Source: CAZXCQ01 sp964639275
GTDB taxonomy: Bacteria > Desulfobacterota > DSM-4660 > Desulfatiglandales > Desulfatiglandaceae
Reading direction: 5' to 3'
Assembly: GCA_964639275.1 (NCBI GenBank)
Contig: CAZXCQ010000024.1
Location: 1-34,948 of the forward strand
Length of the DNA: 34,948 nt
Numbering within the stretch: position 1 is the stretch's first letter; each line of letters starts with the position of its first letter. Below are positions 7,728 through 15,352 of the stretch, in pieces. The position numbers and the translations under genes are program-made. A model generated the notes under the pieces. The model saw only the letters and a list, made by a program, of their open reading frames with translations. It searched no databases and was not told the DNA's origin.

Positions 7728-9020
7728 TCATTTATTCTTCTTCCAATATTCGACCACCCAGGGCGGGAGCATATACTTCTCAGATCCTTTATACCTTACG
7801 CCCTCCCAATCGTAGGGCCACACCACTACGACCTTTCCAGGGCCACGCCACTGATTCTCCACCCAGGTATTGTATCTAGGGCCAAATCTCAGGTCATGGG
7901 GGAATTTGCTATCTCGAGGATAGAAAACCATGCGGCCGTAAGCCCCTTTGTAGTCAGTCTTCTCAAGCTCAGGGACCACCTTGTCGGGATCGAGGGTGCC
8001 TGCACGCTCGATGGCCTCCTTCAACACGTAGACCGCATCATAGGTCACACTGACATATCCAGGGAAATCATCGTAGCGTTTGAGATAGGCATTCCAAAAA
8101 GGCATGGTCTTTTCGGTGATCTCCGCAGGCCCGATACCGGTCATGGTGGTGTTGTAGATACCGTATCCCCCTGTTGCATCCCAGTAGGTCTTTACGCATG
8201 CAATGGCATCGCCCCCGATCAGTGCAACCGGAATCTGAAGCTCGCCCCACTGCTTGCCAAGCACAGACCCCATGGTGGCGGAGGTAACCTTAAAGAGGAT
8301 CTGGGCACCGCTCTCCTTGATCGCCGCCAGCTCCGCCGTCACATCCGTGGCAGTGGGAGAGGGTCTCCAGGCCCCTACCATCTCCAACCCCATTTGTGGG
8401 GCCTTGGCCTTTACCATCTTGACAATCGGATCTGCCCACATGAGTTTATCAGCCAGTACGGCAACTTTCGGTTTTTCAATTCCGAGCTCCGCCCTGACCG
8501 TGTTGGCAACCTCTGCCAGGTGGGCCATGAGGACCTGGCCCTGATGGATGGCATTGAGGGTCATCCTAAAAGAGTACTTGTACTTGTCATAATCCTTGGC
8601 CACCCTGGCCATGAGTTCCGGATGAACAGCACCGCACAGAATCAATATCTTCTTGTACTCCATCGCCACATCCTGCATGGCAAGGGCAGATTCCGACCGA
8701 TTCGTGCCCACAAAAAAGTCCACGTCATTTGCCGCTCTTTCCACTGCCACCACAGCGTCCGAGACACTGACGATCTCGTTGGTATCCACCTTTACAAGCT
8801 TGATGGGAACCTTCTTACCCCCGATGTTCACCCCACCGGCCTTGTTGATTTCCTCCTGTGCCATTGTGGCGCCGCGCCAGTGATCTCGCCCGAACACGGC
8901 CTTCATCGGCCCGGCCACACCGATCCTGACCTCTTTGACCGCTCCCTTGGCCAGGACCCCACCTGCCAATAAAGAGACCAGAAACAGCCCTGCCATGGTC
9001 ATGATCATCCCTTTCTTCAT
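7728..9020 (-). CDS. livK: periplasmic substrate-binding protein of LIV-type ABC importer
   Basis: A 430-residue type I periplasmic-binding protein that captures the substrate for LivHMGF. Residues 1-24 form a signal peptide (LFLVSLLAGGVLA before a Lys-Gly). The mature part begins with VRIGVAGPMKAVFGRDHWRG and continues AQEEINKAGGVNIGGKKV, typical of the family; VSVTYDAVYVLKEAIERAG lies in the second lobe. The ATG at 9020 has AAAGGAGGG seven bases upstream, better than the GTG directly before it. The family also binds aromatic or aliphatic acids, and the CoA ligase at the head of the operon favours such a ligand. Ligand identity is not provable here. Confidence 0.92.
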   Translation of the reverse strand: MKKGMIMTMAGLFLVSLLAGGVLAKGAVKEVRIGVAGPMKAVFGRDHWRGATMAQEEINKAGGVNIGGKKVPIKLVKVDTNEIVSVSDAVVAVERAANDVDFFVGTNRSESALAMQDVAMEYKKILILCGAVHPELMARVAKDYDKYKYSFRMTLNAIHQGQVLMAHLAEVANTVRAELGIEKPKVAVLADKLMWADPIVKMVKAKAPQMGLEMVGAWRPSPTATDVTAELAAIKESGAQILFKVTSATMGSVLGKQWGELQIPVALIGGDAIACVKTYWDATGGYGIYNTTMTGIGPAEITEKTMPFWNAYLKRYDDFPGYVSVTYDAVYVLKEAIERAGTLDPDKVVPELEKTDYKGAYGRMVFYPRDSKFPHDLRFGPRYNTWVENQWRGPGKVVVVWPYDWEGVRYKGSEKYMLPPWVVEYWKKNK

Positions 9021-9160
9021 CACAACTCCCTCCTTTCGATTCGGCTCTTCTGTTTAGCGAAAAGCCCTTCTTGGTTATTATCCGACACCGCCTGACCCCT
9101 TGCCGGTCAAAGCGGAGGAGACCTAATCGGTTTCTTGTGGCCCTTTGGTGCCATGGCCTG

Positions 9161-9916
9161 TCACAAGCCCAGATAGGTTTCCCTGATCCGCTCATCCCCC
9201 TGCAATGCCTCAGAGGTCCCCTCAAAAATGACCTTTCCCTGTGAAAGGACATAACTTCTTTGAGCCAGAGCAAGTGCCAGGGTCACATCCTGCTCTACCA
9301 AAATGATGGTTACACCCCTCTGATAGACATCCTTGATCCGCTTGAATACTTCATCCTTTACAATGGGCGCCAGCCCAAGGGAGGGTTCGTCAATCAAGAG
9401 GAGTCTGGGTTCGGACATCAAGGCCCTCCCGATGGCCAGCATGGTCCGTTCTCCACCAGAGAGGGTTCCCGATACCTGCCTTTTTCTGGCCTCCAGTCTC
9501 GGAAAGAGCTGGTATACCTCCGCCAGCTTTTGCCTCACTTTCCCCTTCTCTGCGATCAGAAAGGCGCCTGAAATCAGATTGTCGAGGACCGTGAGTTCGC
9601 GAAACGGCCTCCCCCCTTCGGGGCAGAGGATTAATCCCTTCTCGGCCCTTTTATGGGCCGGGAGGTGATGGATCTGTTGCCCCTCAAATAGAATCTCGCC
9701 CTCGATGATGATGTTGGAGACCTCTTTCCGCATCCCCCGCTTCATCTCCCTTTCCCAGCCCATGAGCCCGCATATGGTTCGAAGCAGGGTGGTTTTTCCA
9801 GCACCGTTGGGGCCCACTATGGTGAGGAGTTCTCCTGCGCGTACTTCCAGACTCACCCCATCCAGGATGACGGCCGTATCATAGGCAACGGTGACGCCTT
9901 TGACCTCAAGAACCAT
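9161..9916 (-). CDS. livF: LIV-type ABC ATPase LivF
   Basis: A 251-residue ABC ATPase that with LivG powers the LIV-type importer. It shows Walker A GPNGAGKTT, the signature LSGGERTMLAIGRAL, Walker B LLLIDEPSLGLAP and the switch histidine position replaced by Gln (VEQD), which is normal for LivF. A short extra basic segment (EREMKRGMRKE) sits before the beta strand IIIEGEILF. The start is set at 9916, with AAGGAGA upstream; this overlaps the end of livG by 11 bp. A 140-bp gap separates it from livK. Confidence 0.94.
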   Translation of the reverse strand: MVLEVKGVTVAYDTAVILDGVSLEVRAGELLTIVGPNGAGKTTLLRTICGLMGWEREMKRGMRKEVSNIIIEGEILFEGQQIHHLPAHKRAEKGLILCPEGGRPFRELTVLDNLISGAFLIAEKGKVRQKLAEVYQLFPRLEARKRQVSGTLSGGERTMLAIGRALMSEPRLLLIDEPSLGLAPIVKDEVFKRIKDVYQRGVTIILVEQDVTLALALAQRSYVLSQGKVIFEGTSEALQGDERIRETYLGL

Positions 9917-10685
9917 TCCGATCTCCTTTTGGCTGATGCCCCACATAGATCTCAATCACCTTTGGGTCATGCACAATCTCCGAAGGGGTGCCTTCCGCGA
10001 TCAGCTGGCCGTAGTTGAGAACAATGACCTTATCGACGATTTTCATTAGTTCCGACAACTTGTGTTCTACAATCAACATGGCCGGGCCTTCACTGTGCAA
10101 ACGCCCGAATCTTCCGCCCCTGTGTAATCTCTTTAGGGATTTTGCCAACAGGTCGGTCTCATAGGGGTTCAGTCCCCCAAAAGGCTCATCCAGTATGAGC
10201 AAGTCAGGTTCGGTGGCAAGGGCACGGGCAATCTCAAGGCGCTTTAGATCTCCGTGGGAAAGGATGGAGGCCGGCTCCCTGGCCAGATCGGAGATCCCGC
10301 AAAACTCCAGCGTGTCCATGGCCTTGCTCTCTATCCGCTTGACCCATTCCCCTTTCCGGGTTCCCGACCCGAGACACCCTACGATGACATTGGCCAGGAT
10401 AGGCAATTCGCGGAAGGGTCTAACCACCTGATGTGTCATGCTTATCCCTTTTTTGACAATATCCCAAGGGGGACAACCGGTGATATCCTCCCCTTTGAAG
10501 CGGACTGTTCCTGAATCGGCCTTCAACATCCCGATAATGAGGCGGATGAGTGTGGTTTTGCCTGAGCCGTTTTGCCCGATGAGACCGATCATCTCATCTC
10601 TTTGGACCTCAAAAGCCACATCTTTGACCGCTGTCAGGCCCCCAAATGACTTTGTAAGGTTTTCAATCTCCAGAAAAGATGCCAT
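9906..10685 (-). CDS. livG: LIV-type ABC ATPase LivG
   Basis: A 259-residue ABC ATPase, partner of LivF. Walker A is GQNGSGKTT, Walker B LLILDEPFGGLNP and the switch histidine is in IVEHKLSEL. The signature is LSHGDLKRLEIARAL, with HGD where most LivG proteins have YGQ/GGQ. A short insertion (RGGRFGRLHSEG) sits between Walker B and the H-loop. The start lies one base after the CoA-ligase stop, so translation is likely coupled, and the 3' end overlaps livF. Confidence 0.94.
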   Translation of the reverse strand: MASFLEIENLTKSFGGLTAVKDVAFEVQRDEMIGLIGQNGSGKTTLIRLIIGMLKADSGTVRFKGEDITGCPPWDIVKKGISMTHQVVRPFRELPILANVIVGCLGSGTRKGEWVKRIESKAMDTLEFCGISDLAREPASILSHGDLKRLEIARALATEPDLLILDEPFGGLNPYETDLLAKSLKRLHRGGRFGRLHSEGPAMLIVEHKLSELMKIVDKVIVLNYGQLIAEGTPSEIVHDPKVIEIYVGHQPKGDRNGS

Positions 10686-10686
10686 T

Positions 10687-12435
10687 TCAGACTTCTCTCT
10701 CCTCCCTCAACTCCCTTCTCGATACCTTGCCCACATCTGTTCTTGGGATCTCCCTCCGGAATTCTACGATTTTCGGGATCTTGTGGGATTCAAGCTTCTC
10801 CCGGCAGTAGCTGAGTATCTCATCCTCGGACAGCTTACCCCTTGCTTCAGAGTGCAAAACAATCACGGCCTTGATATTCGCCCCCGCCGCTGGGTCGGGC
10901 ATACCGATCACGGCGACCTCCTTGACCCTTGGATGGGTCTTCAGGGCCTCTTCTATCTCCCGGGCAAAGACTGCGTGACCCTTATACTTGATGAGATCTT
11001 TCCTTCTATCGTAGAAATAGAAATAGCCTTCGCCATCCATCCTTACCAGATCACCGGTCCTAAACCACCTCTCCCCCCCGATTTCTACAAAACTCTGCTC
11101 TGTTTCCTCCTCTCTTCTCCAGTAACCCCGCATGATCTGGGGCCCTCTTACCACCAATTCACCGGTCTGGTCGGGGTCCACGAGTTCGGCATTTTCAGGG
11201 TGAGCGATAGCTACTATGGTATTTGGCAAGGGAACTCCCAGGGAACCGATCTTTCCCCTTCCATTTGGATTCATGCAAATCGTCGGGGAGGTCTCGGTCA
11301 AACCATAGCTTTCATGGATGCGAAGACCTGTCCGTCTCTTCCAACCGTTAACCATGGTCTCCGGGAGAGAGTCTGCGCAAGACAAAACCAGCTTCACTTG
11401 TCTCCAGTAGGCACGATCTGTCTTTTCATAATCCATGAGTTCTCCGAAGAGGCTCGGTACACCCATGAGGAATGTAACGTTGTATCTTCCGACGCTGCTC
11501 AGAATATCATCAAGGTCCGGGGTGGTCTGTACCACCAGGGTATATCCTCCCACGAGACCGCCAACCATCAGCAGGACCTGTCCGTAAATATGATAGAAGG
11601 GCATGAAGGCAATGGCGGTCTCCTTCCCTTTTTCAAGATTTCTCCCCTTTTCAAAGCTGTATGACAAGAAGGCGCTTGAGATGGCCTGCATCGCCATGAG
11701 GTTAAAGTGGGTCAGCATGGCCCCCTTTGGCGGCCCGGTTGTCCCTGCCGTGTACGAGAGCACGGCCAGGTCCTCGGCAGGGTTGATATCAGCCCTTGGG
11801 GGATAGCTCTGGCTCTTCCCAAGAAGGCTTTGAAACCAGTAAATATTCTCCCTTTCCTCTATCTCGACAGCAGAAATCTCCATTTTTTGATAGACCGCCC
11901 TCAATGGACTCTTTCCAACAACCCGCTTCAGACCAGGCAAAAATTCACCGATGCCCGTCAAGATAATCCGCTTCAGGTTTACCCCCGTTTTCTCCACAGA
12001 ACCATAGAGGATGTCTTGGCAGACAATGGTTTCGGCTTCGCTATCTTCGAGCTGATGCTTCACCTCAGAGGTCGCATAGACCGGGCTAATAGGCGTGAGG
12101 ACGGCGCCAATTTTGAGCGCCCCAAAATATGCGATAATAAACTGTGGACAATTCAAGAGAAACAGGGCAACCCTGTCACCCTTCTTGACTCCCAGACCAT
12201 GAAGGGTGGCTGCAAATCTCTCTACCAGATCCTTCAGCTCTTGGTAGCTGATCTTTTTGCCGTAAAAGATGATCGCCGTCCTGTCACCCCATCTGTCGGC
12301 TGCCTCTTCAAAGGCCTGGGCCACTGACGTGTAGGGGATATCAATCTTTGAGGGAAGTCCTTCCGGGTAAGATTTCAGCCAAGGCCTTTCAAAATAGATA
12401 CTTCCACCATTCTTCCTATCGTTTTTTGCTTCCAC
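10687..12435 (-). CDS. AMP-forming acyl-CoA ligase
   Basis: A 582-residue member of the ANL adenylating family, which turns a carboxylate, ATP and CoA into acyl-CoA, AMP and PPi. Motifs are the P-loop-like TAGTTGPPKG (229-238), the substrate-site motif YGLTETSP (377-384), TGDL (460-463), the hinge region YDRRKDLIKYKG and the catalytic Lys570 in DVGKVSRREL. Length and motifs fit medium/long-chain fatty-acid or aromatic-acid ligases. The GTG at 12435 is chosen; GAGGGG lies eight bases upstream. It is the first gene of a run with five LIV-type transporter genes, which suggests uptake and activation of the same acid. The exact substrate is unknown. Confidence 0.92.
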   Translation of the reverse strand: MEAKNDRKNGGSIYFERPWLKSYPEGLPSKIDIPYTSVAQAFEEAADRWGDRTAIIFYGKKISYQELKDLVERFAATLHGLGVKKGDRVALFLLNCPQFIIAYFGALKIGAVLTPISPVYATSEVKHQLEDSEAETIVCQDILYGSVEKTGVNLKRIILTGIGEFLPGLKRVVGKSPLRAVYQKMEISAVEIEERENIYWFQSLLGKSQSYPPRADINPAEDLAVLSYTAGTTGPPKGAMLTHFNLMAMQAISSAFLSYSFEKGRNLEKGKETAIAFMPFYHIYGQVLLMVGGLVGGYTLVVQTTPDLDDILSSVGRYNVTFLMGVPSLFGELMDYEKTDRAYWRQVKLVLSCADSLPETMVNGWKRRTGLRIHESYGLTETSPTICMNPNGRGKIGSLGVPLPNTIVAIAHPENAELVDPDQTGELVVRGPQIMRGYWRREEETEQSFVEIGGERWFRTGDLVRMDGEGYFYFYDRRKDLIKYKGHAVFAREIEEALKTHPRVKEVAVIGMPDPAAGANIKAVIVLHSEARGKLSEDEILSYCREKLESHKIPKIVEFRREIPRTDVGKVSRRELREEREV

Positions 12436-13404
12436 GCACAGAACCCCTCATCGGTAAGAAAGGCAAGGTAGCTACTCTCTTGCCCTTCAAGCCTTCAACG
12501 ACACATTGCAAAGAAGGCAAGACTTTGAGCAGCGTACCATTTGGTGATGTTCTTCAACCGTGGCATGGGGATGAAGATAAGACCCGCCGTTGCATTCGCC
12601 ATACTCCGGCAACATCGGGGTGAAGGTAATGATCGAAAAGGGATGGCTTGGCTGCATCCGCACACAGTTGCGAAAAAAGATTCTCCTTATGAGCCGAGCA
12701 TCCGGTTAGCCATTTGCTTCTTTGCGGCACCGAGTCATCGAGAGCCCTTGCGGGCCCGCAGAGTGATCTCTCAATGTGCTTCGCTATCAGACCTCTGTTT
12801 CTTTGTCAAGCGCCTTAACTCACCATATTCAAAGTTCCTATCATCTGATTCATTCTCCAACCCCGAAATTCCCCATGGCCCTTAACATCCGAGACATGGG
12901 TGATAAGAACTCGCTTTTTCCGAAAGGAGTATAGACACATTTCACATTGTACTTCAGCAAAATACAACTTCATGATTTGTATCAACCCCAATTTCGCAAG
13001 TATATTTGGAGAAGCCCTGCTACTTGCAGCTCCGGAGACAAAATCCCTTCACCGATTGGGTGAAGGAAAATCCTCGAGGTAGCCAGTACGCTCGCGGACT
13101 TCGTAGAGACACTTGCGAAATACGGGATCAATTTAGCTATTTTCAAAACCGGCACTCGCGCTGAGCAATGGGAATTCCGTTTTTCGGGTGTATAACTCGC
13201 CCGTGAGAGACCGTAAAGAAATCGTCTGCCAGAAGTGAAAGTAGGAAGCGGCACTTGCTCTTCCCCCAAGGACTGGAAATCGAGGAAATTTTTGGGGAGA
13301 GGTGGAGAGTAGCAAGCAGCGACAGATGAACATGACGATCTATTTGCTCAAGAAACGGACAAGCATCAACAACACCGAGATAGTGGTCTTTTTGGAGAGC
13401 TGAG
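12436..13404. other. gene-poor 1-kb stretch upstream of the ligase operon
   Basis: No convincing gene lies here. The short open frames on both strands lack family resemblance and ribosome sites. It presumably includes the promoter of the ligase-liv operon, though I could not pick clear -35/-10 boxes. A perfect hairpin lies at 13046-13066 and the left part of the dispersed 92-bp repeat begins at 13377. A minus-strand open frame of about 45 codons ending near 12495 reads ECNGGSYLHPHATVEEHHQM and looks somewhat protein-like; it could be a decayed gene end. Confidence 0.5.
13046..13066. other. perfect 8-bp hairpin
   Basis: CCTTCACC (13046-13053) pairs exactly with GGTGAAGG (13059-13066) around a 5-nt loop. 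It is flanked by AAAATC on both sides but has no T-run. Function is unknown. Confidence 0.35.
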
Positions 13405-13468
13405 TCATTCTGGGGTCTCCAAGGTGAGCACCAGATTCCCGGAAAAGTTCGAAAAGGACAAGGAAGTT
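13377..13468 (+). repeat. dispersed 92-bp repeat, copy 2
   Basis: Ungapped partner of 5574-5665 with about 75% identity by hand count. Its right part overlaps the 3' end of the minus-strand FmdB-like gene and provides that gene's last 21 or so codons and its stop. Confidence 0.65.
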
Positions 13469-13620
13469 GAGGTCTTGGTCTGAAACGGTGTTATTTGCTG
13501 TTTGACCTTCTTGCTTTTGCATTCCGGAAAACGAAAATCATCCTTTTCGTATTTGGAAATAGACACGAACACGGTAAAGGGTTTTTCACACTTGAGGTAC
13601 ATAAACTCGTATGTGGGCAT
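13405..13620 (-). CDS. FmdB-like small regulatory protein with degenerate zinc ribbon
   Basis: A 71-residue protein that opens MPTYEFMYLKCEKPFTVFVS, the start of FmdB-family zinc-ribbon proteins. The family normally binds zinc with two CxxC knuckles. Here the first cysteine of each pair is lost: Tyr8/Cys11 and Phe31/Cys34. Each change needs only one base substitution (TGC to TAC, TGT to TTT). The start is strong, with AAAGGAGG six bases upstream of the ATG at 13620. After QQITPFQTKT the last 21 or so residues (STSLSFSNFSGNLVLTLETP) come from the dispersed 92-bp repeat, so the original C-terminus may have been replaced. It may be a recent pseudogene or a protein that no longer needs zinc. Confidence 0.65.
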   Translation of the reverse strand: MPTYEFMYLKCEKPFTVFVSISKYEKDDFRFPECKSKKVKQQITPFQTKTSTSLSFSNFSGNLVLTLETPE

Positions 13621-13967
13621 GGTAAACCTCCTTTCATCGCAGGATCAAGCGCCGTCTGGCTGTTTACGTGTTGCCCAAAACGACATCCAGGGCATGGACG
13701 CTGTCAACAACCTTTCTCCTTTGATGAAGCTCCAAACGGTCTCCACGGCATCAGTTCCATGCGACATCACCTCCCTTTCAAACGCTCTCCCCGGAAAATT
13801 CCATTATATTTAGGCTCTCGGGGGCCCAGTGATTTCAAGGCGTCTGGGTACCCGCACCCGGCTGCAACTCTCACCCGGCAGCTGACGTGGCGTGTTGCTA
13901 ATTTCCAGCTTTCAATCTCGCAGGGCGGGAGCGGTTTCTTCAGTCCTCAATTCCCCTGAGATGATGA
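13621..13967. other. intergenic stretch
   Basis: This 347-bp spacer separates two minus-strand small genes. It holds the FmdB-like ribosome site at its left edge. A minus-strand TATAAT lies at about 13805-13810, without a matching -35 box. I see no gene in it. Confidence 0.4.
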
Positions 13968-14267
13968 TTAAGGCTCTCCCTCATGATAGATGGGTTTTCC
14001 CATTTCCTCGAACGAAAAGTTGTGAAAGACGTTGTAGCCGTTATAATCCAGGACCCTCAGATCATCGGTCTGTTTGAGATCCCCCAGGACCACGGTAAAA
14101 TGATTGCCGTACTTTGACTTGGCCGTTTCCACCGGCACCTCGGATGCGATGAACTTCCGAATCCCCTTGGCCGCAAGCTTGGATATGAGGTTTGGGTCCT
14201 TAAAGGACTCATAAGTAGTCAAAATAAGGATGGGGCCTGTTCCCGTAAAGATGATCCCTGCTTTCAT
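13968..14267 (-). CDS. conserved small protein of unknown function
   Basis: A 99-residue soluble protein, MKAGIIFTGTGPILILTTYE at the start, then LAAKGIRKFIASEVP, and DDLRVLDYNGYNVFHNFSF near the end. I recognise it as a type of conserved hypothetical protein met in Desulfobacterota, but no function is known to me. The sequence has alternating beta/alpha segments and no membrane stretch or metal motif. AAAGGAGG seven bases upstream of the ATG at 14267 makes the start sure. It is preceded immediately by a 24-codon remnant frame. Confidence 0.8.
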   Translation of the reverse strand: MKAGIIFTGTGPILILTTYESFKDPNLISKLAAKGIRKFIASEVPVETAKSKYGNHFTVVLGDLKQTDDLRVLDYNGYNVFHNFSFEEMGKPIYHEGEP

Positions 14268-14282
14268 GATATGACCTCCTTT

Positions 14283-14357
14283 CTATTGCTCAAGGTCAAC
14301 GTTTTGCGGATCTCTGATCCTTGGTTCAAATTCTTCATGGGTAGGTTTTCTGGCCAT
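14283..14357 (-). pseudogene. 24-codon remnant resembling a PAS sensor-kinase N-terminus
   Basis: An ATG at 14357 opens a frame reading MARKPTHEEFEPRIRDPQNV, then DLEQ and TAG. This strongly resembles the MAKKPTYEELEQRVKELE start that many deltaproteobacterial PAS/histidine-kinase proteins share. The stop at 14283-14285 ends it just before the ribosome site of the next gene. I read it as the stub of a deleted kinase gene; it might also act as a short leader peptide. Confidence 0.45.
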
Positions 14358-14525
14358 AAGGACATTATCTCAATTATCCATGACTTTGTCCACAACTTCG
14401 CCGACCTCCCTTGCCAGGCCTTTCGGTGAAAAAGGGTTTTCCCGATGTGGGCCTCGATCGCGTCTGTTCGTCACGAGAACCAGCTAAGCCGGGGGCGGGG
14501 ATGGAGAGGGTGCCGGGTTTCGATT

Positions 14526-15275
14526 TTAGGTTTTTGCCCTGCCCTGGTTCGCAACAGCCCGTGTTGCCTCTTCGACGGCTTTGGCATCTCCAAGGTAGTA
14601 GTGCCGTATGGGTTGCGTACTATTATCCAGTTCGTATATGAGCGGGATCCCGGTGGGGATGTTGAGTCTTACGATTTCTTCATCTGAGATATTGTCGAGA
14701 TATTTTACGAGGGCACGCAGGCTGTTGCCGTGGGCAGAGATGATAACCCGTTTGCCCGATCTTACGGTTGGCTCGATTGTCTCTTTCCAGTAGGGGAGGA
14801 AACGTTCAACCGTGTCCTTGAGGCATTCGGTCAGTGGGAGTTCCTGCTCGGTGAGATCCTTGTAACGGGGATCTTTTCCGGGATAACGCTCATCGGTCTC
14901 CTCCAATGCCGGAGGCCGGACATCATAGGAGCGACGCCAGATAAGGACCTGGTCCTCGCCATGTCTTTGCGCTGTCTCTGCCTTGTTGAGGCCCTGGAGT
15001 GCACCATAGTGGCGCTCGTTTAGTCGCCAGCTGCGATAGACCGGTATCCACATCAGGTCCATTTCATCGAGGGTGATCCAGAGGGTGCGGATGGCGCGTT
15101 TGAGGACTGAAGTGTAGGCGATATCAAAGACGTAGGCTTCCCTTTTTAGGACCTGCCCGGCCTCGCGGGCCTCTTGTATTCCTTTTTCCGATAGATCCAC
15201 ATCCGTCCATCCGGTAAAACGATTCTCCTTGTTCCAGGTGCTCTCGCCATGGCGAAGTAATACAACCTTATGCAT
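14526..15275 (-). CDS. gpmA: 2,3-bisphosphoglycerate-dependent phosphoglycerate mutase
   Basis: A 249-residue cytosolic glycolytic enzyme that interconverts 3- and 2-phosphoglycerate. The phosphohistidine motif LLRHGESTWN holds His9; Glu87 lies in RLNERHYGALQG and His182 in SAHGNSLRALVK, all expected positions for the dPGM family. Length is normal. The ATG at 15275 has AGGAGG five bases upstream; the in-frame codon at 15293 does not. It is downstream of the polyferredoxin gene on the same strand with a 77-bp gap, so it may be read from its own promoter. Confidence 0.96.
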   Translation of the reverse strand: MHKVVLLRHGESTWNKENRFTGWTDVDLSEKGIQEAREAGQVLKREAYVFDIAYTSVLKRAIRTLWITLDEMDLMWIPVYRSWRLNERHYGALQGLNKAETAQRHGEDQVLIWRRSYDVRPPALEETDERYPGKDPRYKDLTEQELPLTECLKDTVERFLPYWKETIEPTVRSGKRVIISAHGNSLRALVKYLDNISDEEIVRLNIPTGIPLIYELDNSTQPIRHYYLGDAKAVEEATRAVANQGRAKT

Positions 15276-15352
15276 TGCTTCCTCCTGTACCATTTTGTAT
15301 TTTGTCCTTCACATTCTTTTGCCGCTCATCTCGTTTTTTCACCCCGCCCCCG

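Noticed and set aside
7482..8972. Long plus-strand open frame of 496 codons
   Set aside because: It lies antisense to livK and livH, is rich in His, Arg and Gly with no family resemblance, and has no ribosome site; it is a codon-bias shadow.
9089..9108. CCTGACCCC motif and 5-bp hairpin between livK and livF, like the motif at 1695-1708
   Set aside because: Too short and without any transposase remnant beside it; could be chance.
10438..11664. Plus-strand open frame of 408 codons
   Set aside because: It is antisense to livG and the acyl-CoA ligase, which are both certain genes, and has no recognisable domain.
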